Below, piece after piece: positions 1-8,707 of a stretch of 55,226 bases of DNA. Origin of the DNA: Nocardia tenerifensis NBRC 101015. GTDB taxonomy: Bacteria; Actinomycetota; Actinomycetes; Mycobacteriales; Mycobacteriaceae. Under the pieces are notes generated by a model. That model saw only the letters and a list, made by a program, of their open reading frames with translations, was not told where the DNA came from and made no database searches. A program made the position numbers and the translations under genes. Position 1 is the stretch's first letter; the number at the start of each line of letters is the position of its first letter. The DNA lies in assembly GCF_000308715.1 (NCBI RefSeq), contig NZ_BAGH01000050.1, positions 1 to 55,226 on the forward strand. Reading direction: 5' to 3'.

Positions 1-1323
1 GCGCCTGCGCCTGGCCAGCGCGGCGATGGCGGCGAAGAGCTGCTCGCGCGGCTCGCCCTCGAGATCGGCGACGACCACGACGTGACAGCTGTCCAGATCG
101 ACCTCGAGCAGCGCCGCGCGCCGCCGGAGCAGATCATGGTCGTGGGTCTGCGAGTTCAGCAGGTCGGCGAGCAGTTCACCGCGCACGCGAGCCTCGGCCT
201 CGGCCATGCGGCGCCGGGTGACGAGCACCAGCGCCGCGACCAGTGCGGCGCGTTCGAGAATGCGGCGGTCGGGGTCTTCGACGGCCGACGAACCGAGCAG
301 AACCAGGGTGCCGAGCGACTCGGACTCGGTGATCAACGGCACCGCGCAGAGCCGGCCCTCGACGACGCTGTGCCCGCGGGTATGGGCATGCCGGGCCAGT
401 TCGGCGATCTCATCTCCGGTCCCGGCCGGTGCGGGCACCTCGCTGTCGCCGTGCAGCAGCACGACCTCGCCGGCGACAGCGGCCGCCGTCGCCTCGATGA
501 CCGCGTCGACGCTCGCGCCCTCGATCACCAGCTTGGTAAGCCGTTCGTGCACGTCCGCGGTCCGCTCGAGCTCGGCGACGTGAGTTCGAATGGTGGCGTT
601 GGCGATTCGCAGATCCTCGACGGCGGCCTGGGTCGCGGTCAGCAGCCGAGAATTGTCGATGGCCACGGCCGCGTGCGCGGCCAGCATCACCAGCGCGCCG
701 ATATCGCGACTGCTGAACGGTCGCTGGCCGCGGTGTGCCGCGAGCAGTACGCCGATGATCTCCTGCTTGAGCTTCACGGGCACGCCGAGCAGCGACTCGA
801 TGCGCTCGGCGACGACCGTCTCGTCGATATCCGGTGTGCGCTCGATGGTGGGATCGTTGAAATACGAAGCCACACTGTAGGGTTCGCCGGTGCGGGCGAC
901 CTTGCCGCCGACGCCGGCGCCGCGCGGGAGTCGCAGTTCGTTCAGCAGTCCGGAGATGTTGCCCGAGGCGGCCTTGATGTAGCAGTCGCCGCGGGTGCGG
1001 TCGCTGAGGCTGATGTAGGCCAGATCGCAGCCGAGCAGGCGCCGGGCGCGGTCGGCGATGGCCTGCAAGATCGCGTCGTGGTCGCGCAGCGAGGCCAGAT
1101 CGTTGGCGGTGTCGTTGAGCAGTTGCAGCTCCGCCTCGTTGCGGCGGTGGTTGACGAGCTTCTCGCGCAATCGCATCGCGACGGTGCGCTCGTGCTCCAG
1201 TTCGGCGAGCCGCTCGGTCGGCGCGTTGGCCTGTCGTGCCCGTTCCAGCGCCGAGTCGTACGCGCTGATGTCGGCGTCCTCGAGCAGCAGGTCGAGAATC
1301 GATCTGCCCTGGATGACCGTCAT
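1..1323 (-). CDS. PucR/CdaR-type transcriptional regulator with GAF domain (3' end outside window)
   Basis: The minus-strand frame is open from an ATG at 1323 to base 1 with no stop, so at least 441 residues are present and the C-terminus is missing. A strong GGAGG lies 4 nt before the ATG. Residues about 35-70 are heptad-rich and probably coiled coil. About 75-240 read as a GAF sensor domain, with the run DLAYISLSDRTRGDCYI near 92. A second helical linker follows. From about 395 the sequence LLADLLNS..RRAALLEVDL resembles the region that precedes the PucR/CdaR C-terminal helix-turn-helix. In this family the DNA-binding HTH_30 domain is C-terminal and would lie left of base 1, so it cannot be checked. 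The gene diverges from the hydrolase gene at 1968. The ligand is unknown. The GAF call is firm and the PucR assignment fairly firm. Confidence 0.75.
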   Translation of the reverse strand, partial: MTVIQGRSILDLLLEDADISAYDSALERARQANAPTERLAELEHERTVAMRLREKLVNHRRNEAELQLLNDTANDLASLRDHDAILQAIADRARRLLGCDLAYISLSDRTRGDCYIKAASGNISGLLNELRLPRGAGVGGKVARTGEPYSVASYFNDPTIERTPDIDETVVAERIESLLGVPVKLKQEIIGVLLAAHRGQRPFSSRDIGALVMLAAHAAVAIDNSRLLTATQAAVEDLRIANATIRTHVAELERTADVHERLTKLVIEGASVDAVIEATAAAVAGEVVLLHGDSEVPAPAGTGDEIAELARHAHTRGHSVVEGRLCAVPLITESESLGTLVLLGSSAVEDPDRRILERAALVAALVLVTRRRMAEAEARVRGELLADLLNSQTHDHDLLRRRAALLEVDLDSCHVVVVADLEGEPREQLFAAIAALARRRR

Positions 1324-1967
1324 TGCTCCTCCACGGGGTACCGCGCGGGGCCCGGCGATCAGCGGTCGAGCGGTGGGTTTGCTGCACGGTGGCCGCTACG
1401 GTCCTGGCCCCATTGTCGTTCTGTTCGTCGCACTCTAGACGCCGCTGGCCTGCTGATACCCCCAAATCATCGGGTTGTCATCGCATCGGGCCGAGGTCGC
1501 GCCCAGTATGCCGATGCCGTTGCCGGTGGTCCGGAGATCGGCTCCCGTGGGGCAGGACGACCGCTACGGTCGACTCCGACGATGTCACGGCTGAACCCTC
1601 CTCCGAATACCCGGCGCATATCCCTGCTGCTGTGACTACGGACACTATTCGCGGCACCAAGGGTGCTCAATGTGCACACCGCATACCTCGGCGGGCGCTG
1701 ATATGTGACCGCATGGGTGCACCCGCCACTGCGCGCACGGGCGTTCTCACCTACCCGCTGTCGCGCTGTCGGCCGGTCTGCTCGCCGGGATCCCACGGTG
1801 ATCGGCTCACATCGCGTCACGGCGATTGTGTCCGCCGCACCCATCGCTATCCCCGGCACCGCTTTTTATGGTCTATTCACCTCGGGTGTCCCAGATCACA
1901 ACCCGTCCGGCCCGAGGTCACGAGCGCTCATTTCCGGGTGCCGTGGTTCGGCGGGCAGGAGGCAAAG
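1324..1967. other. Intergenic region between divergent regulator and secreted hydrolase
   Basis: This 644-base stretch separates the 5' ends of two divergent genes. Several open frames cross it on both strands. None has the G/C-ending codon pattern of the neighbours, and none gives a recognisable protein. I expect promoters for both flanking genes here, but I could not pick a convincing -35/-10 pair. It ends in the AGGAGG ribosome-binding site of the hydrolase gene. Confidence 0.5.
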
Positions 1968-2969
1968 ATGCTTTTCCGGTTGCGCAGAAAGCGTTCGAAC
2001 AACGCGATGAGTGGCGGCGCGGGCCGTACGAATCGAGGATTGGCCGCGTTGTCGATCGCCGCGGTGATCGCGGCGGGTGGGGCGGTGGCGACCACGCTGC
2101 CGTCGGTCAGTGCCGCGCCACCCGTGCACGATCCGGTCATCATGATTCCGGGTATGACGGGCGACGTCGGGAACATGGACCCGATGCGGCAAAACCTGCA
2201 GGCCAACGGCTGGCCGGCGGATCGGCTGTTCACCTGGACCGACAGCAGCAAGATGACCCAGGACCTCGCGGTCGCGGCCAAGGAGCTGGGGGCGAAGGTG
2301 AATCAGGTGCGGCAGCAGACGGGCGCGAGCAAGGTGGTGCTGGCGACCTGGTCCGCGTCCACGCTGGCCGGGCGGTATTACATCAAGAAGCTCGGCGGCG
2401 CGGACACTGTCTCGCAATACATTTCGTTCTCCGGCCCGCACCACGGCACCACGTTCAACTCCTGTAAGCAGTACGTCTCGTGCCAGCAGTTCGCCGAGCC
2501 GAACACGCCGTTCCTCACCGATCTCAACTCCGGCACCGAGGTCCCCTTCAACGACAGGGTCGCCTATCTGACCCTGCGCTCGACCGGCGACTGGAACGTG
2601 GCGCCGACCGATTCGGCGAAGCTGGCCGGCGCGGACAACCAGTTGCTGACGACCCCCACCCATTTCACCATCATCACCGACGCGGGCGCGTTGAAGATCA
2701 TGCGCGACTTCATCGTCGCGCACGAGGGCACTACGCCGACGCCGACCTCGACGACCACCCCACCGACCTCGACCACCGCGCCGCCGGTGCAGCCGTGCTT
2801 CTCCGATTCCAACTGGAAACACGTGCAGGCTGGCCGGGCGCACGACCAGGCGGGCCGAGCCCTGGCCAACGGGTCCAACCAGGACATGGGTCTCGACGTC
2901 GTCTCCGGCACGACGAAGCTGCGCAAGACCGGCGACAACTACTACGTGATCGACGCTTCGTGCCCCTGA
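1968..2969 (+). CDS. Secreted alpha/beta-hydrolase (lipase/esterase-like) with Thr/Pro linker and C-terminal domain
   Basis: A 333-residue protein. The ATG at 1968 is chosen because CAGGAGG precedes it and a signal peptide begins here: a basic N-terminus, a hydrophobic run at about 24-42, and a likely cut after SVSA-A near 48. The fold starts with VIMIPGMTGD and continues as a lipase_2-like alpha/beta-hydrolase, with PHHGT near 166. The nucleophile elbow is odd. Where the family has GHSMGG, this protein reads TWSAST, keeping Ser129 but losing both glycines. A Thr/Pro-rich linker (about 257-277) leads to a domain of about 55 residues, beginning CFSDSNWKHVQAGRA, like modules that end secreted actinobacterial esterases and PHB depolymerases. 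It is probably exported by Sec. The substrate is unknown, and catalytic competence is uncertain because of the elbow. Confidence 0.8.
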   Translation: MLFRLRRKRSNNAMSGGAGRTNRGLAALSIAAVIAAGGAVATTLPSVSAAPPVHDPVIMIPGMTGDVGNMDPMRQNLQANGWPADRLFTWTDSSKMTQDLAVAAKELGAKVNQVRQQTGASKVVLATWSASTLAGRYYIKKLGGADTVSQYISFSGPHHGTTFNSCKQYVSCQQFAEPNTPFLTDLNSGTEVPFNDRVAYLTLRSTGDWNVAPTDSAKLAGADNQLLTTPTHFTIITDAGALKIMRDFIVAHEGTTPTPTSTTTPPTSTTAPPVQPCFSDSNWKHVQAGRAHDQAGRALANGSNQDMGLDVVSGTTKLRKTGDNYYVIDASCP

Positions 2970-3003
2970 CGATCGCGGGAAGCGCTCGGGCCTGACCGGG
3001 CGG

Positions 3004-3046
3004 CGATGGCTTCCGGTGCGGATACGGCTCGTACCGGAAGCCATCG
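3004..3046 (+). terminator. Strong hairpin terminator after the secreted hydrolase
   Basis: A perfect inverted repeat lies 34 bases past the hydrolase stop. CGATGGCTTCCGGT (3004-3017) pairs with ACCGGAAGCCATCG (3033-3046), a 14-bp stem with a 15-nt loop. No T-tract follows, which is common for actinobacterial terminators. It separates the hydrolase from the acetoacetyl-CoA synthetase gene. Confidence 0.7.
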
Positions 3047-3108
3047 GACCGTGCCCGCGACCGAGCGACCTCGTCGGCTACCGCCCTGGTTCTGACTAAG
3101 GAGAGCAG

Positions 3109-5157
3109 ATGAACACCGGGAACCAACCCCTGCGCGCCGGCGGCCTCGCCGCGGATCACGAGGTGCTGTGGGTCCCACCCCGCGAGGCGTGGGCTCGAAC
3201 CCGCATGGGGGACTACCTGGATTGGGTTGCCCGCGAACAGGGTTACGCCTTCGCCGACTACCCGGAACTGTGGCGCTGGTCGGTCGACGACCTGCCCGCC
3301 TTCTGGGCGTCGATCTGGAACTACTTCGACGTGCCCGCGTACTCCCAGCCGACCGCGATCCTCACCGATGCGGACCGGATGCCCGACGCGCGCTGGTTTC
3401 CCGGCGCCCGATTGAACTACGCGCAGGCGGTCCTGCGCATGCCCGGCCTCGCCGACGGGGACACCGCGGTGATCGCGCACTCGCAGACGCGCCGACCCGT
3501 GCACTACACCGTCGCCGAGCTGCGCGACCAGGTGGCGCGGGCGCGGCGGGGTCTGCGCGAGCTCGGCGTCGGTCGCGGCGATCGTGTCGCGGCTTACCTG
3601 CCGAACATTCCCGAGACGTTGGTGCTGATGCTCGCGACCGCCAGCCTCGGCGCGATATTCACCTCCTGCCCACCGGAATTCGGCGCGCGGTCGGTGATCG
3701 ATCGGCTCGGGCAGATCGAACCGAAGGTGCTCGTCGTGGTCGACGGTTACCGCTACGGCGCGAGATCGATCGACCGATCCGCGGACGTCGACGAAATCAG
3801 GTCTGCCCTAACCGGACTCGCGCACCTCGTACAACTTCCCTATCTCCACCCGACGGCGCCGCCGATGTCCGGTGCGTCGAGTTGGCACGAGCTCCTCGGC
3901 CGCGCAGGCGAATTCACCTTTGAGCCGGTGCCGTTCGAGCATCCGCTGTATGTGCTCTACAGCTCGGGCACCACCGGATTGCCCAAGCCGATCGTCCACG
4001 GGCACGGCGGCATACTGCTCGAGCACCTGAAATCGATTGCGCTGCATCATGATCTGGGGCCTGGGGATCGGTTCCTGTGGTTCACCACCACCGGGTGGAT
4101 GATGTGGAACTATCTGGTGTCCGGCCTTGCGGTCGGCAGTGCGGTGGTGCTCTTCGACGGTGACCCCGGCTACCCGGATCTGACGGGTCTGTGGGAACTC
4201 GCCGCCACCACGCATACCAGCTATCTCGGCACCAGCGCGCCGTTTCTCCTCGCCTGCCGCAAGAGCGGCCTGTCGCCGAAGACGGCCGTCGACCTGTCGG
4301 CGCTGCGCGGGCTCGGCTCCACCGGCGCGCCGCTGCCCGCGGCGGGCTATCGATGGGTGTATGACGAGGTAGCGGCCGACATCTACTTCGCGTCCATCTC
4401 CGGCGGAACGGATCTGTGTACGGCCTTCCTCGGGGGCGCGCCTCTCTTGCCGGTGCGGGCGGGGGTCATGGCGTGCCGGGCGCTGGGGGCCGACGTGCAG
4501 TCGATCGACGAGGAGGGCTGGCCGGTACTGGGTCGCGAGGGCGAGCTCGTGATCAGCAAGCCGATGCCCTCGATGCCGGTCGGTCTCTGGGGCGATGTCG
4601 AGCGAGTTCGCTACCGCGAGACCTACTTCGGGGCGATACCGGGACTGTGGCGGCACGGGGACTGGATCACTATCGCCGAGGACGGCAGTTGTGTGATCGG
4701 CGGACGCTCCGACGCCACGCTCAACCGTGGGGGCGTACGGCTGGGCACCGCGGAGTTCTACGGCGTGGTCGACGCGATGCCCGAGATCCGCGACAGCCTG
4801 GTGATCCATCTGTCCGACAACGACTCCGGTGCGGACGAGCTGATTCTGTTCATCGATCTCGAGGAAGGCCGGGATCTCGATCTCGCGCTGCGACAGCGGA
4901 TAGCCGCCCGGCTGCGCGCCGAGCTGTCGCCGCGTCATGTGCCGGACGAGATCCATCAGGTGCCCGAGATACCGCGCACGCTCTCGGGCAAGAAGCTCGA
5001 GATTCCCGTGAAGCAGATCCTGCGCGGTGCGCGGCCCGAGACCGTGACCGCCGCAGGCGTATTGGCCGATGCCGAGGCATTGCGGCCGTTCGTCGAACTG
5101 CGCGAGCGCCGGTCCGGTGCGGCTGGGTCGGCCGCACGCGACCACCGAAAGTTGTAA
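3109..5157 (+). CDS. Acetoacetyl-CoA synthetase (acetoacetate-CoA ligase)
   Basis: A 682-residue ANL-superfamily enzyme of the length usual for acetoacetyl-CoA synthetases, expected to convert acetoacetate, ATP and CoA to acetoacetyl-CoA in the cytosol. AAGGAG lies 5 nt before the ATG. The N-terminal cap (LWRWSVDDLPAFWASIW, about 55-70) is that of acetyl/acetoacetyl-CoA synthetases. The phosphate-binding loop reads LYSSGTTGLPKPIVHGHG (about 283-300). TTTGWMMWNYLVSGL, SGGTDLC and the A8-like LNRGGVRLGTAEFY follow in order. The catalytic lysine is Lys628 in LSGKKLE. The symporter gene starts 94 bases downstream, suggesting uptake and activation of a short-chain keto acid. The family assignment is strong; the exact substrate is inferred from the family. 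Confidence 0.9.
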   Translation: MNTGNQPLRAGGLAADHEVLWVPPREAWARTRMGDYLDWVAREQGYAFADYPELWRWSVDDLPAFWASIWNYFDVPAYSQPTAILTDADRMPDARWFPGARLNYAQAVLRMPGLADGDTAVIAHSQTRRPVHYTVAELRDQVARARRGLRELGVGRGDRVAAYLPNIPETLVLMLATASLGAIFTSCPPEFGARSVIDRLGQIEPKVLVVVDGYRYGARSIDRSADVDEIRSALTGLAHLVQLPYLHPTAPPMSGASSWHELLGRAGEFTFEPVPFEHPLYVLYSSGTTGLPKPIVHGHGGILLEHLKSIALHHDLGPGDRFLWFTTTGWMMWNYLVSGLAVGSAVVLFDGDPGYPDLTGLWELAATTHTSYLGTSAPFLLACRKSGLSPKTAVDLSALRGLGSTGAPLPAAGYRWVYDEVAADIYFASISGGTDLCTAFLGGAPLLPVRAGVMACRALGADVQSIDEEGWPVLGREGELVISKPMPSMPVGLWGDVERVRYRETYFGAIPGLWRHGDWITIAEDGSCVIGGRSDATLNRGGVRLGTAEFYGVVDAMPEIRDSLVIHLSDNDSGADELILFIDLEEGRDLDLALRQRIAARLRAELSPRHVPDEIHQVPEIPRTLSGKKLEIPVKQILRGARPETVTAAGVLADAEALRPFVELRERRSGAAGSAARDHRKL

Positions 5158-5170
5158 GCCCTCTTTATAT

Positions 5171-5190
5171 CCATCGATCCTCGCCGATGG
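5171..5190 (+). other. Small intercistronic hairpin
   Basis: CCATCG (5171-5176) and CGATGG (5185-5190) form a 6-bp stem with an 8-nt loop, between the acetoacetyl-CoA synthetase stop and the transporter start. It could lower read-through or stabilise mRNA ends. It is short enough to be chance. Confidence 0.25.
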
Positions 5191-5251
5191 CGCCGTCGAA
5201 TCGTCGCGCGTGTTCCTTCCGCCGATGTCCAACACTGAGCAAGGCAGCATA

Positions 5252-6610
5252 ATGTCAACCAACACAACATTTTCGAGTGACCCGACAGACCTCGGGGCTA
5301 CGCCGCGAGGTCTGAAACGGGTCGTCGCGGCGTCCATGGCGGGCACCGTCGTGGAGTGGTACGAGTTCTTTCTCTACGGCACCGCGGCCACGCTGGTGTT
5401 CAGCAAGGTGTTCTTCGCCAAGGGCACCAGCGATCTCGACGCGATCCTGGCCGCGTTCGTCACCTACGCCGTGGGCTTCGCGGCGCGACCGGTGGGCGGC
5501 TTGGTGTTCGGACACTTCGGCGACCGGCACGGACGCAAGAAGCTGTTGCAATTGAGTCTGCTCCTGGTCGGTGCCGCCACCTTCCTCATGGGCTGCCTGC
5601 CGACCTTCGGGCAGGTGGGGTATTGGGCACCAGGGCTTTTGGTCGCTCTGCGCTTCGTGCAGGGGTTCGCCGTCGGCGGTGAGTGGGGCGGGGCGGTCCT
5701 GCTGGTGGCCGAGCACAGCCCGAATCGTGCTCGGGCGTTCTGGTCGGCGTGGCCGCAGGCGGCGGTGCCCCTCGGCAATATGCTCGCGACGCTCGTTCTG
5801 CTGGTGCTGACCTCGACCCTGTCCGGCGCGGCGTTCCTGTCCTGGGGCTGGCGCGTGGCGTTCTGGCTCTCCGCGGTGGTGGTATTGATCGGCTACTACG
5901 TGCGGACCAAGATCACCGATGCGCCCATATTCCTTGCCGCACAGGCGGAACGGGAGACGTCCGCCGGGTTCAGCGCGCTGGAGGTGCTGCGGCGTTATCC
6001 GCGTGGGGTTTTCACCGCGATGGGGCTTCGCTTCGGCGAGAACATCATGTACTACCTGGTCGTCACCTTCTCCATCACCTATCTGAAGGTGCAGGTGGGC
6101 GCCGACACCAAGGCGATCCTGTGGTGGCTGCTCGCCGCACATGCCGTGCACTTTCTGGTGATTCCGGTGGCCGGGCGGCTGAGCGACCGGTACGGCCGCC
6201 GACCGGTCTACCTCGTCGGGGCGGTGACCGCGGCGACGTGGGGTTTCTACGCCTTCCCCATGATGGACAGCGGGCACCACGCGGTCATCCTCGCCGCCAT
6301 CGTGCTGGGACTCGTGTTCCACGCGTTCATGTACGCGGGGCAGCCGGCACTCATGGCGGAGATGTTCCCGACCCGGATGCGGTACTCCGGCATTTCTCTC
6401 GGCTACCAGGTCACCTCGATCGTGGCCGGGTCGCTCGCGCCCATCATCGCCGTCCGGTTGCTCGACGACTACGGCTCCGCCGTTCCCGTCGCGGTCTATC
6501 TGGCCATCGCGGCCTCGATCACGGTGATCGCCGTTCTGTGCGCCCGCGAAACCAGCGGGGCCGATCTCACGGACCTCGACCGTGCTGACGAAATAGCGCG
6601 TCGCCCTTGA
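5252..6610 (+). CDS. MFS transporter, metabolite:H+ symporter (MHS) family
   Basis: A 452-residue integral membrane protein with about 12 hydrophobic segments. The N-terminal signature GTVVEWYEFFLYGTAA, the TM2-TM3 loop GHFGDRHGRKK and the second-half repeat GRLSDRYGRR are typical of the MHS group, which includes KgtP, ProP and ShiA-like proteins. The ATG at 5252 has AAGG about 8 nt upstream. An in-frame ATG at 5225 would add nine residues and is less well placed. The family imports small carboxylates, betaines or shikimate-like acids with protons at the cytoplasmic membrane. Following acetoacetyl-CoA synthetase in the same direction suggests a keto or short-chain acid, but nothing in the protein proves the substrate. 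Confidence 0.88.
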   Translation: MSTNTTFSSDPTDLGATPRGLKRVVAASMAGTVVEWYEFFLYGTAATLVFSKVFFAKGTSDLDAILAAFVTYAVGFAARPVGGLVFGHFGDRHGRKKLLQLSLLLVGAATFLMGCLPTFGQVGYWAPGLLVALRFVQGFAVGGEWGGAVLLVAEHSPNRARAFWSAWPQAAVPLGNMLATLVLLVLTSTLSGAAFLSWGWRVAFWLSAVVVLIGYYVRTKITDAPIFLAAQAERETSAGFSALEVLRRYPRGVFTAMGLRFGENIMYYLVVTFSITYLKVQVGADTKAILWWLLAAHAVHFLVIPVAGRLSDRYGRRPVYLVGAVTAATWGFYAFPMMDSGHHAVILAAIVLGLVFHAFMYAGQPALMAEMFPTRMRYSGISLGYQVTSIVAGSLAPIIAVRLLDDYGSAVPVAVYLAIAASITVIAVLCARETSGADLTDLDRADEIARRP

Positions 6611-6628
6611 GCTTTCGTGCTCGATCAC

Positions 6629-6645
6629 CTCGCCGGGGCGGCGAG
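6629..6645 (+). terminator. Weak terminator-like hairpin after the transporter
   Basis: CTCGCC (6629-6634) and GGCGAG (6640-6645) form a 6-bp GC-rich stem with a 5-nt loop, 18 bases past the transporter stop. There is no T-run. The position fits a terminator, but the stem is short. Confidence 0.3.
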
Positions 6646-6863
6646 TGCTCGGCTGGCCCGGGCACGGGGCGATGTGGTTAAGGGCGGGTAACGCTAGGGG
6701 ATCGATTCTGTGGTCGGTGGGGCGCGCCGGTTCGGGGTGCGGGATCTGGGGGGCGCGGGTGGGTAGGGTGGCACCGGTTTGCTCGGTGGTTGCGTGATCG
6801 GGTGCGCTCGCCGGGTTCGGGCACCGTAAGGGCTGGACGAGGCGAGGAAAGGGACCTGGGACC

Positions 6864-7184
6864 GTGACGATCGCGGCAGAGCACGAGGTACTGAGCGCCA
6901 CCGAGGTGGACCTCGGTGTCGACTGGCTGATCGAGCAGTTCGACTCCGGAGAAGAGCTGGTCGAAGACGTCGCGGAGCCCGCGGCCGCCCCGTTGTTCCG
7001 GGTGGAGAAGGGCAATCCGACCGACGAGGAGATCGCGGTGCTCGCGTGCGTGTTCGCCGCCGCCGCGCAGGCCGCCGCGAACGTCCAGCAAGCTCCACCG
7101 AACCGGTGGGGCTCCCGCGAGCGCAAGGGCAACCCGGCGTTCACCGACTACTCGTTCCCGGAGATGTCACACCTGCGCGCCTGA
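6864..7184 (+). CDS. Acyl-CoA carboxylase epsilon subunit-like protein
   Basis: A 106-residue protein starting at GTG 6864. The diagnostic part is residues about 45-80: LFRVEKGNPTDEEIAVLACV followed by an alanine-rich helix and NRWG. This matches the AccE/PccE epsilon subunit found in actinobacterial acyl-CoA carboxylases, where it binds and stimulates the carboxyltransferase beta subunit. The first 45 residues are acidic and of no recognised type. Epsilon genes usually sit beside an accD beta-subunit gene. Here neither neighbour is a carboxylase component, so this is an orphan copy. It could serve a beta subunit encoded elsewhere, perhaps one supplying malonyl-CoA or methylmalonyl-CoA. That partnership is inference. 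Confidence 0.75.
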   Translation: MTIAAEHEVLSATEVDLGVDWLIEQFDSGEELVEDVAEPAAAPLFRVEKGNPTDEEIAVLACVFAAAAQAAANVQQAPPNRWGSRERKGNPAFTDYSFPEMSHLRA

Positions 7185-7227
7185 GCGTTCGGACCTGACC
7201 CGAGGCTGTGACCTTGCCGAAGACCCC

Positions 7228-7980
7228 TCAGCTCCGCGCTGGCGGATTGAGTCTGCGGGAGGCGATCCAGCCGAGCCACTCGGCATCTGTCGACGGCTCG
7301 CCGTCGGCGGCGGCGATGGCCTGACCTCGGTCGAACGCGGTGGTTCGCCATGGTGGTGGGCGGCGGTGCGCGGGGCGTGCGTCGGTGGCGCTGCCGAGTG
7401 CGAGCCAGCGTTCCAGGAGGATGCGTGCGGGTTCGGTGGCATCGATCGCCAGCAGCCAGTCGATGAGGGCCGGCAGGCAACCGTCGAGGAGGCGCTCGGG
7501 GATATCGGTGACGTTCAACGGATTTCGTGTGTACGTGAACCAAGGTATGCCGACTTCGCGGATGCTTCGCGCGAAAGTGTCGAGTCGCTCGACGCGGTGC
7601 CGGGGTGCGGACAGGTCGATGGTGTACTGGCGTCCGTAGTCGAGCACCTCGTCGAAACGTGTTGTGCAGGTCCAGGTATCCGTCTCGGTGCGGCCGGGTC
7701 GAGCCGGGTCGCACCGAATTCCCCTGTCTTGTACCAGCAAGCCGATGCCCGTGATAACGATGTCCTGACCTGCCCGGTTATCCGTGGACGTTTGAAACCA
7801 GATCTTCTCGGCCCGGGTCCCGTTTCGCCGTCGCAGCGCCTTCTCCGATTTGAGCCAGGTGTCGAACCCGCAGTCCGCGAGGTTCGCGGCGAGCCAGCGG
7901 CCCGCAGCATGCGCCACCTCCCCCGGTTGCTCCGCATTGATCAACTCGTCGGCGAGTTCCGCACCCGATTTCGTCCCCAT
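7228..7980 (-). CDS. Unrecognised protein, possibly DUF4304-like
   Basis: A 250-residue minus-strand protein, convergent with the epsilon-subunit gene 43 bases away. It starts at an ATG at 7980 and keeps a G/C-ending codon pattern throughout. There is no signal peptide or membrane segment. Residues about 30-90 (LADCGFDTWLKSEKALRRRNG, then IWFQTSTDN and VITGIGLLVQD) resemble the N-terminal part of DUF4304-type proteins, an uncharacterised family. The middle is rich in Trp, Asp and Arg (WFTYTRNP near 152). The C-terminus is Pro/Arg-rich and probably disordered. No catalytic motif is visible and I assign no function. It has no obvious link to the biosynthetic genes that follow. Confidence 0.6.
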   Translation of the reverse strand: MGTKSGAELADELINAEQPGEVAHAAGRWLAANLADCGFDTWLKSEKALRRRNGTRAEKIWFQTSTDNRAGQDIVITGIGLLVQDRGIRCDPARPGRTETDTWTCTTRFDEVLDYGRQYTIDLSAPRHRVERLDTFARSIREVGIPWFTYTRNPLNVTDIPERLLDGCLPALIDWLLAIDATEPARILLERWLALGSATDARPAHRRPPPWRTTAFDRGQAIAAADGEPSTDAEWLGWIASRRLNPPARS

Positions 7981-8707
7981 CGCGCTACGGTAACCCGCCG
8001 CCGCCGGTCTCCGCCGGGAGTGTCCGAATCCGCTCCCGGAGGGTCGCGGATGCGATTATCCACTCCCCGCACGTGATTTCGACAGAACATCCTTGCGTCG
8101 GTGTGTGCGACGGTCGCCGCGGCGCGACAAGGCCGAAGGTGGGCTCGAGAATTGCCCGGCACGCCCACGGAGTCCGACCCATCCGGGACCTTTGCGGCAA
8201 CGAACTAGGAGGAACACTCGACCAATCGTCGTCGCGCGGATCGGCAGGAAAGGGGAACGGCGATATGCATCGGATCGATACGTCGGACCGTCGCGTCGGT
8301 ACGGTGTTGCCGGCACTTTCGACCACCGGTAATCGAGCTCGCGGTATGCGCGTAATCGATGGTGGTGTAGCGACTTTCGATGTCAGGGTGCCCGACAATC
8401 GGATACCGATCGAAGCGAAGAAGCGTCGACGCCAAAGCCGACATGGTCAACAGACCAATTTTCGATTGGGCGAACGTCCAGCGGTGGAAGCAATTGCTTG
8501 GTGACGGCTACGCGCCTCGTCGCGCCAAAGCTCCGACCGCCGAGAAACTTCCACGCGCCGGACGTCGAGCGCGGCTTACCGGATCAGATCTGTGGGAAGA
8601 TGTTTCTGCACGCGAAGAGTGTCCGCACCCGATGCCGGAGGTGCCTTCGGCAGGCCTGAATACCGTTCGTCCAGTGAAGCTGTAGCTGACTTGGGAGGTC
8701 GAAGGTC
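7981..8707. other. Long leader region upstream of the lipopeptide operon
   Basis: This 727-base stretch lies between the divergent 5' ends of the minus-strand gene and the fatty acyl-AMP ligase. It is visibly less GC-rich than its surroundings. Open frames across it, including one at 8380-8685, have only about 60 percent G/C at third positions, so I do not call genes. It should contain the promoter of the FAAL-NRPS operon. I looked for an IdeR/DmdR iron box and saw none. It holds one long imperfect inverted repeat at 8322-8366 and ends with GGGAGG at 8693-8698, before the FAAL ATG. Confidence 0.5.
8322..8366. promoter_or_regulatory. Imperfect inverted repeat in the FAAL leader
   Basis: ACCACC (8322-8327) pairs with GGTGGT (8361-8366), and the inner ATCGA (8332-8336) with TCGAT (8356-8360), giving 11 paired bases with a 4-nt bulge on one side. 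It lies about 340 bases before the FAAL start. It could be an operator or an RNA stem in the leader. No known regulator site is recognised. Confidence 0.3.

Noticed and set aside
1324..1967. Short open frames on both strands upstream of the secreted hydrolase, including N-terminal extensions of that gene
   Set aside because: Codon pattern is non-coding, and the AGGAGG plus signal peptide fix the hydrolase start at 1968.
8380..8685. A possible 101-residue gene upstream of the FAAL
   Set aside because: Third positions are only about 60 percent G/C against much higher values in real neighbours, and the protein resembles nothing I know. I treat the stretch as leader.
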